Assembly: GCA_021397845.1 (NCBI GenBank)
Contig: CM038049.1
Coordinates: 110,514,877-110,578,876 of the forward strand
DNA: 64,000 bases
Direction of reading: 5' to 3'
DNA from: Areca catechu
Lineage: Eukaryota > Streptophyta > Magnoliopsida > Arecales > Arecaceae
The notes beneath the pieces are model-generated. The model was given only the letters and a program-made list of their open reading frames with translations. It had not been told where the DNA came from and ran no database searches. Positions within the stretch are counted from its first letter, which is position 1; every line of letters begins with the position of its first letter. Made by a program: the position numbers and the translations under genes. This document shows, piece by piece, positions 10,678 to 18,876 of this stretch.

Positions 10678-11339
10678 TTCTTCTGAGGTGGGGAGAACTC
10701 GACTCCGTCTAGTCAGACTCAGATCCAGCTAGCCATGAGGCCTTTTTTTTATTTATTCTTTTTTTTAAAACTTTTTTTTCACTATTTTTTATTATTTCTG
10801 GCCTGCACTTAAAAGTCGGCATGTAAAGCCGGCTTGCTTTGAGAAGTGTGCAGAGGGGAAGTTGGCTCCGAATGCTGGGTTTGCGTTCACGTTCGTGCAC
10901 AATAGCTTCTCTTTCTCCTTCACGGGCCGAACCAGGAACAGTGGGATTTTCGTCGGCGGGCTCTCCGGCGATGGTGCTGGGGAGGAGGACAGCAACTCGG
11001 GGAAGAAGATGAGGGCAACTTTGCGCTGGGGCAGACCGGAGGAGGGAGTTTATACATGGAGATCCGGAGGAGACTTACGAACAGCAGGAGACCAGAGGGG
11101 CTTCCGGACGATGGGAGACCGGGGGCGGGAGGTTTGGCATGGAAGACCGGGGCCGGGAGGTTTGGATGACAGGATATTGGAGGAGGTTTGGGTGACGGAG
11201 AACCGGAGGAGGTAGATCTGGCGTCGGGCGGCTTGGGCTGTGGAGAAGGGTTGGGCGGAGAGGAGGGCGTGGCAATGGAGAAGAAGGCACAACTGGGCTT
11301 GGCTGTGGTCTTTCCGGTGAGGTCATAGATGCCGGAAGA
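10678..11339 (-). other. Interior of the non-autonomous element, unassigned part
   Basis: T-rich DNA (10740-10800) passes into GC-rich sequence. A proline- and serine-rich open frame runs on the minus strand to about 10920, but it is open mainly because of base composition and I see no domain in it. This could be a further captured exon or leader that I cannot identify. On the other side, 11950-12308 is also noncoding, with GA-rich and A-rich stretches next to the primer site. Confidence 0.5.
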
Positions 11340-11560
11340 CGATGATGGCGATGGTTGCGAGGAAGATGAGGACCCAGGGGAGCAAGGCGCCGGTGGCACC
11401 GGCGATGTAGTCAGGGATCTCGAAGGAGACAGTGATGTGGGACTGGGCGGCGAGGTTGTAGACCTTGTCAGGGAGGATGTCGACCCAGCAGTGGAGGGAG
11501 AGGGAGGGGGAGCAAAGGAGGCGGGCGGCGACGTAGAGGGCAGGGAGGGGGGAGGATAGG
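11340..11560 (-). pseudogene. Captured fragment of GDP-mannose 4,6-dehydratase
   Basis: On the minus strand, codons at 11463-11437 read VYNLAAQSH and those at 11430-11407 read VSFEIPDY. Together with the adjoining ATGAL these match the strongly conserved core of plant GDP-mannose 4,6-dehydratase, a short-chain dehydrogenase in GDP-fucose synthesis. Upstream, WVD-ILPDK and an LxYVA stretch fit the family's HYADL...W(I/L)D region with small indels. Downstream the frame is lost within about 20 codons and stops at a TGA near 11333. Only a piece of the gene is present, with no start, so it is not functional. The match is from memory of the family; a protein search would confirm it. Confidence 0.75.
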
Positions 11561-11699
11561 GCAGCTCCACCACCGGAGTCGGATGAGCACAGCTACACGG
11601 GTAATCGTAGAAGAAGGAGAGGTCTTGGACGCCTCTTTGGGCGAGGGTTTCGAGCTAGGTATCGACGTTGGGGAGGTTGAAGAAATAGCCAGAGAGCTG

Positions 11700-11949
11700 G
11701 CAGGTGGGGATGGATCCAGGTGGATAGAGAGGATCTGCTCGATGGCGCCGGCGTGCCATGCCTCCTTCTGGCTCCACATCCAGAATTTGGTGTGTCTACT
11801 GCTATGGCGGAGGATGGAGTCATCGAGGTTGAGGGACGCGGTGGTCCAGATGTGGCACCACCGGGTGGAGAGGATGCTGGTCCGGATGGAGTCTCTGATG
11901 GGAGGAGGGAGACGATGTAGGAGAGGACATCATCCAGGAGGTTGCTGAT
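11700..11949 (-). pseudogene. Captured fragment of an F-box gene (F-box/FBD type)
   Basis: Minus-strand codons from 11949 read ISNLLDDVLSYIVSLLP. After a one-base frameshift near 11900 they continue IRDSIRTSILSTRWCHIW...LNLDDS and then FWMWSQKEAWHAGAIEQIL. This is the usual plant F-box pattern (LPDDVL...ILSLLP...SVLSRRWRHLW) followed by an FBD-type linker. F-box proteins are substrate adaptors of SCF ubiquitin ligases. The piece lacks the leucine-rich part and is broken by the frameshift. It lies on the same strand as the host element and just upstream of the dehydratase fragment, so the two may have been acquired separately and fused. Confidence 0.75.
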
Positions 11950-12308
11950 TCAATCCAGATCATTTGCGCTGCCTCCTCGATAGCGTGGTGCATCAGATTT
12001 GGATCTTCATGTCCTCCTCTTCCTCTTCCTTCTGCCGCTGGTTTTGTACGTGTTGGAACTTGGAATAGAGACCAAGAACAGAAGAAGCCTGGTGGAACAC
12101 GTGAGAATGAAACAAGATCGTTGGTGAAGGAAATCTGGGAGGTGGCGGTGGAGTTTGGGAGGAAGCACGGAAGAAGAAAATGGAATTGTTGTCAACTTGG
12201 ATTTTTTTTTTTTTTTTTGGTTTTGGATTTGGGAAGATGATAGGATGGAAAAAAAATTGAATCAGTGGTGCGAGATCTAGAGCGATATGAAGGTACCCTA
12301 ATTTTCTA

Positions 12309-12320
12309 GCTCTGATACCA
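12309..12320 (-). other. Primer-binding site (iMet type) of the non-autonomous element
   Basis: The plus strand reads GCTCTGATACCA, so the minus strand reads TGGTATCAGAGC, the usual plant initiator-Met tRNA primer site. It lies 4 bp from the LTR end at 12325. Confidence 0.9.
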
Positions 12321-12324
12321 AAAT

Positions 12325-13058
12325 TGATGGGGGACAGGGGTAGGATCATTGGTGAGCCTAGAAGTCACCTAAATTAGGGTACTATTTTTTTTTGATATTT
12401 TTTTCTCTAGGGGTGGCGAAGGAATAGTGGGGATGTAGGATAGGGATCTAGATCTCATGGACTTTGGGACTCACCCTAATGAAGAGACCTCTCATCTCTA
12501 GGGCATTACACCCTCCTCGATACTTGGAGGCGCTAGGATGGATCTCAAAGATCACGAGGGGATAAAAAAGATGGAATGGAAAGGGGAATAACTAGGGCAT
12601 CATGCCCATGACCGAAGGCGAAGGCAAGAAGAATCACTCTTCTAAAAAACTCAAATTTTTTTCTCCAAAAACTATTTTTTACAAAGAATTGAGGGTGGTA
12701 TTTATAGACCTGTCCAACCCTCATTTGAATTTGAATACAAGATAAAAGATATGAATGATTCAAATTCAAATACAAGATAGGATAAGATAAGCCTATCCAT
12801 ATCTCAATCCTAACCAACCAAATCCTAATTCAAAATTCAAACAAAAGATAAAGATAAATCCCAAACAAATTTGTTAAAATCTGTGCTACTCCAGGATCGG
12901 TTCTGCTATAGGATCAGTGCTGCTCTAGGATCAGTGCTGCTCTAGGATCAGTGCTGCTCCGGGATCAGTACGGCTTCGAGATCAGTGTTGCTCCGAGATC
13001 AGTTCTGCTCCGAGATCAGTGCTGCTTCGAGATTAGTGCTGCTCTGAGATCCCCATCA
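12325..13058 (-). mobile_element. 5' LTR (734 bp) of the non-autonomous element
   Basis: Copy of 9995-10677 with TG...CA ends. It is 51 bp longer, exactly three 17-bp repeat units (nine at 12894-13046 against six). The rest differs by only a few percent by eye. Confidence 0.9.
12894..13046. repeat. 17-bp tandem repeat, 9 units
   Basis: Nine units of the (A/G)GATCAGTGCTGCTCCG type end 12 bp before the LTR terminus. Copy number accounts for the whole length difference between the two LTRs. Confidence 0.9.
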
Positions 13059-13063
13059 TGTAA

Positions 13064-13900
13064 GCCTCCATATTTCTGCCTAGCTGCCCTTCGAACACTC
13101 GGTTGATCAGTCTTTGAAAGGTGGCACCGGCATTCTTCAAGCCGAAGGGCATCATCTTGTAGCAGTATAGGCCTTTGTCGGTGATGAAGGCAGTCTTCTC
13201 TTCATCCTCCGGGTGCATCCTGAATTGGTTGTAGCTGGAAAAGGCATCCATAAAGCTAAGGAGCTAGTAGCCGGCTGTAGCATCACCAGTTGATCAATCT
13301 TTGGCAGGGAAACTATCCTTCGGACAAGCCTTGTTGAGGTCGGTGTAATCTACACAGATCTTCCACTCCCGTTAGCCTTTCTTACCATGACAACATTCGC
13401 TAGCCACTCAGGGTAGTGAGCTTCCCTGATGAAGCCAGTGTTGGAGAGCTTCTTTACTTCTTCATCAATGGCTCTCTGCCTTTCGGCGGCGAAGCTTCTC
13501 TTCTTTTGTCGAATGGGCCTGTAGGTCAGATCCACCTTGAGCTGGTGAGTGCTGACATCCGACGGTATGCCTGGCATGTCCGATGCCGACCAAGCAAAAA
13601 CATTGGTGTTACTTCTAAGGAAACCAATCAGCTCTGACTTAAGGTCATCACTGATGGAACTTCCAATATGGAGAGCTTTGGTGGGGTCATCCTCCCAGAG
13701 TGGGATAAGCAAAATTTTCTCATCCAGCTGACTATGACCGTCGGCCTCGGCCCTCGGGTCGAGCTGCTCCAGAACAGGACGGCCTTCTGACTGCTGGTTC
13801 AGAATAGTTAAACAATGTCTGGCCATTCGACAGTCTCTCCTCATAACTCTGACCCTGTTCTTGGTTGGAAACTTCGCCAATAGGTGATAAGTGGACACGG
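13064..13900 (-). pseudogene. Gypsy A pol, N-terminal RT part
   Basis: Minus-strand frames read STYHLLAKFPT, then QKKRSFAAERQ and FIREAHYPEWLANVVMV (RT entry), then MDAFSSYNQFRMHPEDEEKT and KMMPFGLKNAGATFQRLINRVFEGQLGRN (RT palm) up to EAY at 13064. There the non-autonomous element interrupts, and YVDD resumes at 9994. Several breaks are present, including one in the WRICVDY segment near 13350-13260. Confidence 0.85.
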
Positions 13901-14823
13901 TGGCTCGAAACTTATTGAGGGCTGGTCAATCCAAAATGGTATTATAAGCCGAGATCGTTCGGACGACCACAAAGTTGATGGGGAGAGTTTTCTGGAAAGG
14001 CTTCGTCCCAATCGTCATGGGAAGAACTACTTCCCCTTCGACTCCGACAGAATTACCTCCAAAGCCTGTCAACGGCATGGGGGATTCTTGCAGCATGGAC
14101 CTAGATACATTCTCATAAAAGCATTATACAGCACACCTTTGTGGAGCTTCCATTATCAATAAGTATCCTTCTTACATCGTAGTTGGCAATCATTGCTGAC
14201 ACGACAACAGGATCATTTTCAAAAACATGGGACTCCAGGAGGTCTTCGTTGGAGAAGTGATTGCATTGGAGCCCCTGGGCCTCTTGATAATGTCTGGACC
14301 ATCTCCATGGCTTCATTTGGATCGACGATGCAGCATGCCGACATCCCCGCCTGTCGGCCATTGGTTGGGAAGCTCTGCCTCCTCTAGAAAGTTCCTGGTG
14401 TTGGATGCTTCGGCCCGATCCCGATGGGGTCATACATACTTGCGCAGGTACCCCCTCCGGATGAGGTCTTCAATGGCATCCTTCAGCTGCAGGCATTCTT
14501 CAGTGCTGTGCCCATGGTCCTTGTGGAGCCGACAGTATTTATCTTTGTTCCTGTATGCAGCGGGGCCCCTCATCGATCGAGGTCTCTGAAAGAAAGTCTC
14601 GTTTTCGATCTCTAGGAAGATTTTCTTCCTTGGAAGGGAGAGGGGCACGTAGGTCTTGAACCACCTGGGGAAGTCCTTCGGCTTCGGACTTCGGCACCGG
14701 GCCGACCGACTGCTGTCATTCAGAGGTCGGATGTCAGGAGCCTTGTCACTCTGCTTCTTGGGGGCCGGCCTCCCCTTCGCTTGGTGCCGGTTGGCCGCTT
14801 GTTCTTTCTGTTGACTCTGGTCT
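13901..14823 (-). pseudogene. Gypsy A gag C-terminus and protease
   Basis: A CHHC-type zinc-binding segment (CRLHKDHGHSTEEC) lies in the frame ending at 14430. The protease active site is ILIDNGSS (about 14195), with NDPVVVSAMIANYDVRR before it. A TGA follows the YLRKYV motif at 14432-14430; Gypsy B has TGA at the same codon. The gag N-terminus is missing because the SIRE-like element starts at 14824. Confidence 0.8.
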
Positions 14824-15054
14824 TGATTTTGATGATTGACAAAATATTTAAGTATATATGAGTACTAATTACATTTTAAGTATATTTTTCAGATCTTAGT
14901 ACTGAACCATGTTGAATGAAGAAATGCTTGTATTTCAGTTGAAAAAGTCCTTAAATTAATGAAAAATCAAGTATATGGACTTTGGAATTAATATGGAAGG
15001 ACTTGAAGAGGTTAAAGTTTCAATTTGAAGATGTTTCAGCAATGGCACAGGCAA

Positions 15055-15289
15055 GTGTCGACACTTGAAACTGAAGTGTCGACACCTGAGGATCAAGTGT
15101 CGACACTTGAAGAGTGAAGTGTTGACTCAAGGCCTGAGACAAATAGAAAACTTCAGAAAGCTCTTTCAGTGAAGTGTCGACACTTGGAAGTGAAGTGTCG
15201 ACACCTGGAAACTGAAGTGTCGACACTTGAAACTGAAGTGTCGACACCTGAAGGTGAAGTGTCGACACCTGAAGGTGAAGTGTCAACAC
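15055..15289. repeat. Array of palindromic GTGTCGACAC decamers at 21-22 bp spacing
   Basis: Perfect copies start at 15055, 15076, 15097, 15174, 15195, 15217, 15238 and 15259. Decayed copies start at 15119 (GTGTTGACTC) and 15280 (GTGTCAACAC). Linkers alternate around TTGAAACTGAA and CTGAAGGTGAA. Steps are 21 or 22 bp, except for one gap of about 55 bp. A SalI-type GTCGAC lies in each centre. Confidence 0.95.
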
Positions 15290-15732
15290 TTGAACAGCAA
15301 CGGCTAGTTTTCTGGGCTGCAGAACTTCTCCAACTTGCTTCCAAACGGTCATATTTTCCTCCCTAACGGCTATAAACGGTCATTTAAGTGTTGGGAGGCT
15401 ATATAAACATCAAAAATCAATTGGGGAAGTAATCCTTTGGTAAGATTTTTTAATATTCTTCAAGGATTCAAGAGTTGAGTGGTTCAAGCCTTCAAGCTTC
15501 CAAGTTTCAAAGAGAGCATCCAAAGTTCACATCCTCAAGCATCAATCAAAGGCTTCATCAACTTGAAGACAAGATCTTCATCAACTCTCAACGGGCTTCA
15601 AAGAGATATTTGCTTTATTTTAGAAAGCTTTTATTGTATTCATTTATACTTGCTCTTACATTATTTTAGTTAAGGTTATTGGTGAGCCTTGGAAAACCAA
15701 AGAGGTTTTTGGTAAGCCTTGAAAACCAAAGT

Positions 15733-15930
15733 GGTTGTTGGTGAGCCTTGAAACCAACTAGGGTTTTACTTGTGAGCCCGAAGCCAAAACAAGTTGTTTA
15801 GGTTCTTGGTCATCCCGTAAAACCAAGGGTGGTTGTTGGTGAGCCTTGAAACCAACTAGGGTTTGACTTGTGAGCCTGAAGACAAAACAAGTTGTAAAGG
15901 TTGTTGGTGAGTCTAAGTTATAAAACCAAA
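15733..15930. repeat. ~98-bp direct duplication in the SIRE-like LTR
   Basis: Two copies (15733-15830 and 15831-15930) begin GGTTGTTGGTGAGCCTTGAA and include ACTTGTGAGCC(C/T)GAAG. Shorter related units (TTGGTGAGCCTTGGAAAACC) precede them from about 15678. Confidence 0.85.
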
Positions 15931-16186
15931 CTTAGTGTAATTCCCAAGGGGTTCTTAGAGAGTGGATGTAGGTGCTTGGTTGGCACCGAACCACTATAAA
16001 TCTTTGTGTTTGTGTGTTTGTTCTCTTTATGCTTTTATTTCATTATTTCCGTTGCATTTATTTGAAATACGCAAGCACTTAAATTGCATTAGCATATACT
16101 TGCTTTAGTTCATCTTTTAAATAGTACAAAAGTTTTATAAAACCCAATTCACCCCCCCCTCCTGGGTTGCCAACCTGAGCCTACAA

Positions 16187-16199
16187 TTGGTATCAGAGC
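16187..16199 (+). other. Primer-binding site (iMet type) of the SIRE-like element
   Basis: TTGGTATCAGAGC starts one base after the LTR end at 16185. Confidence 0.9.
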
Positions 16200-16241
16200 G
16201 GGTGCTCTGTTTGAAAATCTAACGATTTTGAGCTAAAGTTC

Positions 16242-17504
16242 ATGGCAACCCTTGTAAGTATTAATGTTAGACCACCGTTTTTCAATGGTACAAATTACAC
16301 ATTTTGGAAAACTCGCATGCGCATCCATATTCAATCTATTAGTTATCATCTTTGGAAAATTATTGTTAGTGGTCCTCGTATTCCTTCCATTTTGGTTAAT
16401 GGCATTTCCATTCCAATGCTCGAAGAGGATTGGAATGAATATGACATTAAAAAAACTGAAATCAATGCTAAAGCAATGAACTTGCTTTATTGTGCATTGG
16501 ACTTAAATGAATTTAATAGAATTTCTACATGCACATCAGTGAAGGAAATATGGGACATACTTGAAGTTACTCATGAGGGTACTCTTCAAGTGAAGAATAC
16601 TAAAATTAATTTTCTTGCACATTCTTTTGAAATTTTTGAAATGATATATTATGAATCTATATCTGATATGTTTTCAAGATTTATGACTATTATTAATGAA
16701 TTAAAAAGTCTTGGCAAAATCTATACTAATGCTGATTTGGTGAACAAAATTCTTAGATCCTTACCAAAATCATGGGATCCATAGGTGACGGCGATCCAAG
16801 AATCTAAAGATGTAGAAACCTTACCTTTGAAGGAGCTTATCGGTTCACTCATGACCTATGAGTTGAACATATGGCAAAGGATAGTGGAAGCTGATGTAAA
16901 TAAGAAGATAATAGCCCTCAAAGCCAAAAAGAAATTCAAGGCAATGATGGCAACTTGGAGCGATAGCGAAGATTTAAGTACGGATGATGAAGTTGCCCAT
17001 CTTTGCTTCATGGCAAATGAGAAAAAGGTATGTGCTAAAAATAATTATGATTTTACCTTTAAAGAATCACATGATGCATCTAATGATCTTGTGCATGAAT
17101 ATAGATTGCTAAAAATTAAGCACAAGAAATTAAATAGGCATGTAGATTCATTTTCTCTTGACAACACCAATCTTGCAAATAAAAATGATGATTTAAATGC
17201 CAAGATTGATATTTTGAAAAATGAAAAGAATAATTTTTCTAAAGAAAAAGAATTTTTAGAAAAAAAAAATGTTATTTTAAAAGATTTATGTGATAAAGTT
17301 TTTAATGAGAAAAATATTTTGATTGAGGAAAAGAAGCAAAAACTTTTGAAGAATTTCTATATTCCTGATTCTTTCAATTTTTCTTATAAATGTGGTTTTA
17401 ATGCTTATCCTTGTAGATTAAGAAAAGTTTGGGCTCCAAAAGGAACAATAATTACTAATCGTAAAGGACCAAAGAAAGTTTGGGTACCAAAAATGTCCAC
17501 TTAA
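16242..17504 (+). pseudogene. gag of the SIRE-like Copia element (UBN2-type)
   Basis: The ATG at 16242 follows the primer site by 42 bp. Residues 1-180 form a UBN2-type gag domain (PPFFNGTNYTFWKTRMRIHI near the start, ILRSLPKSWDP at its end). A TAG at 16782-16784 interrupts the frame, which then continues in phase (PLKELIGSLMTYEL). Next come an acidic segment, a long coiled coil (KNEKNNFSKEKEFLEKKN) and the terminal repeats RKVWAPKG / KKVWVPK, typical of SIRE-type gag. No intact CCHC knuckle is visible; YKCGFNAYPC is a possible relic. Translation ends at TAA 17502-17504. Confidence 0.85.
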
Positions 17505-18411
17505 TTTGTTTTGCAGGAATGTCTTGCAACCCAATATGAAGAAAGGAAGTTCTTGAAAAATGGTTGTACAAGACAATTTAAAGAAGTGGATAAGCTATAT
17601 TTTGAACTAAATGGTAAAAGGAAGGACTTTGTATATTGGTAAATTCTAAACATCTCCTTCCATAATTAAAAATGTAGATTAATTTTTATTGCATCAATTA
17701 CTTTGAAAAATTATTTTAAATAGTTAATTAGAATCAAGTTTGGACTTATCATCATTGGCTATGATCATGAACTTTTTGGTGTTGATGAATTTCATGCTAT
17801 CATGATTAAATTTATGATTGTAAGACCTTCACTTGATTTTGATTAATGTATTTCATGAAAAATACTTTTAAAGATGCATATTGATTTGAAAAATATTTTA
17901 ATTGATTGATTAGAATCAAGCATAGACTAATAATCATTTGTTGTGATTATGACCATTTTGATGTTGATGGATTTCAAGCTCTCATGGTCAAACTTGTGAT
18001 TATTAGATCTTCACTTGATTTTGGTTAATATAGTTTCTGAATTATTTCAAGTGAAATGTTACGATTTATGTGCTTTCATTGTTGGCATCTATGCTTAAGT
18101 TAGAACTGATTTGAATCAAGTATAGAACTGGTAGTTAAGGGATACATTTAAGAAGAATGTATGCATATTGACAAACCCTTGCTCTAGTAGCTAGACTTGA
18201 TATCATATTACTTCTAGCATTTGTATGGATATCAAATCATCTTAAAATGAATTTGAAATAATGCTAAAAGTTTTTAAGTGATATAAATGCTTTGTATTTT
18301 GAAAGTCATGAATATCTTGAAAAATTTCAAATCTTGATGCATAAGCTTTCATGTTTTATTCCTGAAATAAATGCATATTTTTAAAGGAGGAATAACATTC
18401 AGGGAGAGCAT
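17505..18411 (+). other. AT-rich 3' remnant of the SIRE-like element with a ~185-bp duplication
   Basis: About 17510-17640 can be read as a decayed protease start (a GCTRQ stretch where the family has GCSRHM), but only weakly. About 17680-17850 and 17870-18040 are an imperfect direct duplication; both hold ATTAGAATCAAG, CTATGATCATGA-like and ACCTTCACTTGATTTTG-like segments. No integrase or RT is present. Confidence 0.6.
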
Positions 18412-18512
18412 CCAAGAGGATAACTCTCTAATCTGGATACCGATTACGATTGGGAATCATCTCGGTTTTATGGTCACAGTATTTTTTGAGCACTCTTTTT
18501 CCCATCTTGCCC
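18412..18512 (+). mobile_element. Scrap of the Copia 2 5' LTR
   Basis: AGAGGATAACTCTCTAATCTGG and the following 90 bp match the 3' LTR at about 28705-28800 (GATACCGAT, TTTTTTGAGCACTCTTTT, CCCATCTT). The match stops after CCCTT, and the rest of the LTR and the primer site are missing. An internal deletion therefore removed the LTR's right half. Confidence 0.75.
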
Positions 18513-18876
18513 TTAGTCTTTAGTTAGCTGGAAGCATTGGATTTATCATTTTAATGGTTGGACCTAACCAGAGACCCATAATAGGAGGCCCCTAGGCCGA
18601 TTGGGGTGTTCTCTGTGACAAAATGAAATACTAAAAATTGTTTAGGGAAGCAATTGGTTTACGAACCTACCTTTAGGCTCGTATGGGTGAGCTGGCCAAA
18701 GTCGGGCTCATGCGTGGCCTATTGGATTTCAGTACCCACTTGAAAAAGTGTTTTCACGGATTGGAGTTAGAGGCCACCAATCTAAAAAATTAGTTGGAGA
18801 AACCTTTAGACTAAAGTCCAAGTCTTTTGGTTAAATTATTAATTCATACACTAATTTGGTCGTATTTTCTTTTCAA
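18513..18876 (+). other. Copia 2 leader (untranslated)
   Basis: Noncoding sequence before gag. It resembles the Copia 3 leader in style (a CCTAGGCCGATTGG-like segment, a C-rich stretch) but shows no primer site. No open frame of note. Confidence 0.5.

Larger units (their letters stand above)
9990..13063 (-). mobile_element. Non-autonomous LTR element with captured gene pieces (9995-13058) plus flanking 5-bp duplication
   Basis: The element begins TGATGGGG and ends CCCCATCA, giving TG...CA termini with an 8-bp inverted repeat. It is flanked by CGTAA (9990-9994) and TGTAA (13059-13063), a 5-bp duplication with one mismatch, and it splits the Gypsy A RT codons. The LTRs are 9995-10677 and 12325-13058. 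The complement of an iMet-type primer site (GCTCTGATACCA, 12309-12320) beside the right LTR shows that it reads on the minus strand. The 1.65-kb interior has no gag or pol. It holds fragments of two host genes, so it must rely on proteins supplied by other elements. Confidence 0.9.
3483..14823 (-). mobile_element. Gypsy A: Tat-lineage Ty3/Gypsy element, interrupted and incomplete
   Basis: Order on the minus strand: gag C-terminus and protease (14823 to about 13900), RT, RNase H, second RNase H, integrase (to 7425), tandem repeats (7400 to 6650), an opposite-strand gene (4328-6483) and the 3' LTR (3710 leftward). A 3064-bp LTR element splits the RT at 9995-13058. A SIRE-like element truncates gag at 14824. 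The N-terminal gag and 5' LTR do not reappear to the right, so they were probably lost in the deletion that also removed the right part of the SIRE-like element. Scattered stops and frameshifts mean it cannot move on its own. Confidence 0.85.
14824..16185 (+). mobile_element. 5' LTR (1362 bp) of the SIRE-like element
   Basis: Starts TGATTTTGATGATTGACAAA and ends CTACA, directly before a primer site at 16187. It contains two repeat fields: a GTGTCGACAC array at 15055-15289 and GTGAGCC(T)TG repeats at 15670-15935. Confidence 0.85.
14824..18411 (+). mobile_element. SIRE-like Copia element, 5' LTR to gag, 3' truncated
   Basis: LTR, primer site, leader and gag are present; integrase, RT and the 3' LTR are absent. 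It inserted into the Gypsy A gag, with GGTCT (14819-14823) on the left side. The right-hand duplication cannot be checked because the right end is lost. At about 18412 it runs directly into remnants of Copia 2, which suggests one large deletion joined the two. Confidence 0.8.

Noticed and set aside
10920..11573. 217-codon proline/serine-rich open frame (minus)
   Set aside because: It is open because the GC-rich captured DNA lacks stops in that frame; the recognisable dehydratase residues are in a different frame, and no domain or start context supports a gene.
11593..11823. Frame reading RRYLARNPRPKRRPRP as a nuclear basic protein
   Set aside because: It overlaps the captured F-box fragment in another phase; probably a shifted continuation of the F-box gene rather than a gene of its own.
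15055..15289. CRISPR-like array
   Set aside because: Spacers are nearly identical repeats of each other, units are 21 bp, and the context is a plant LTR; this is a tandem repeat.
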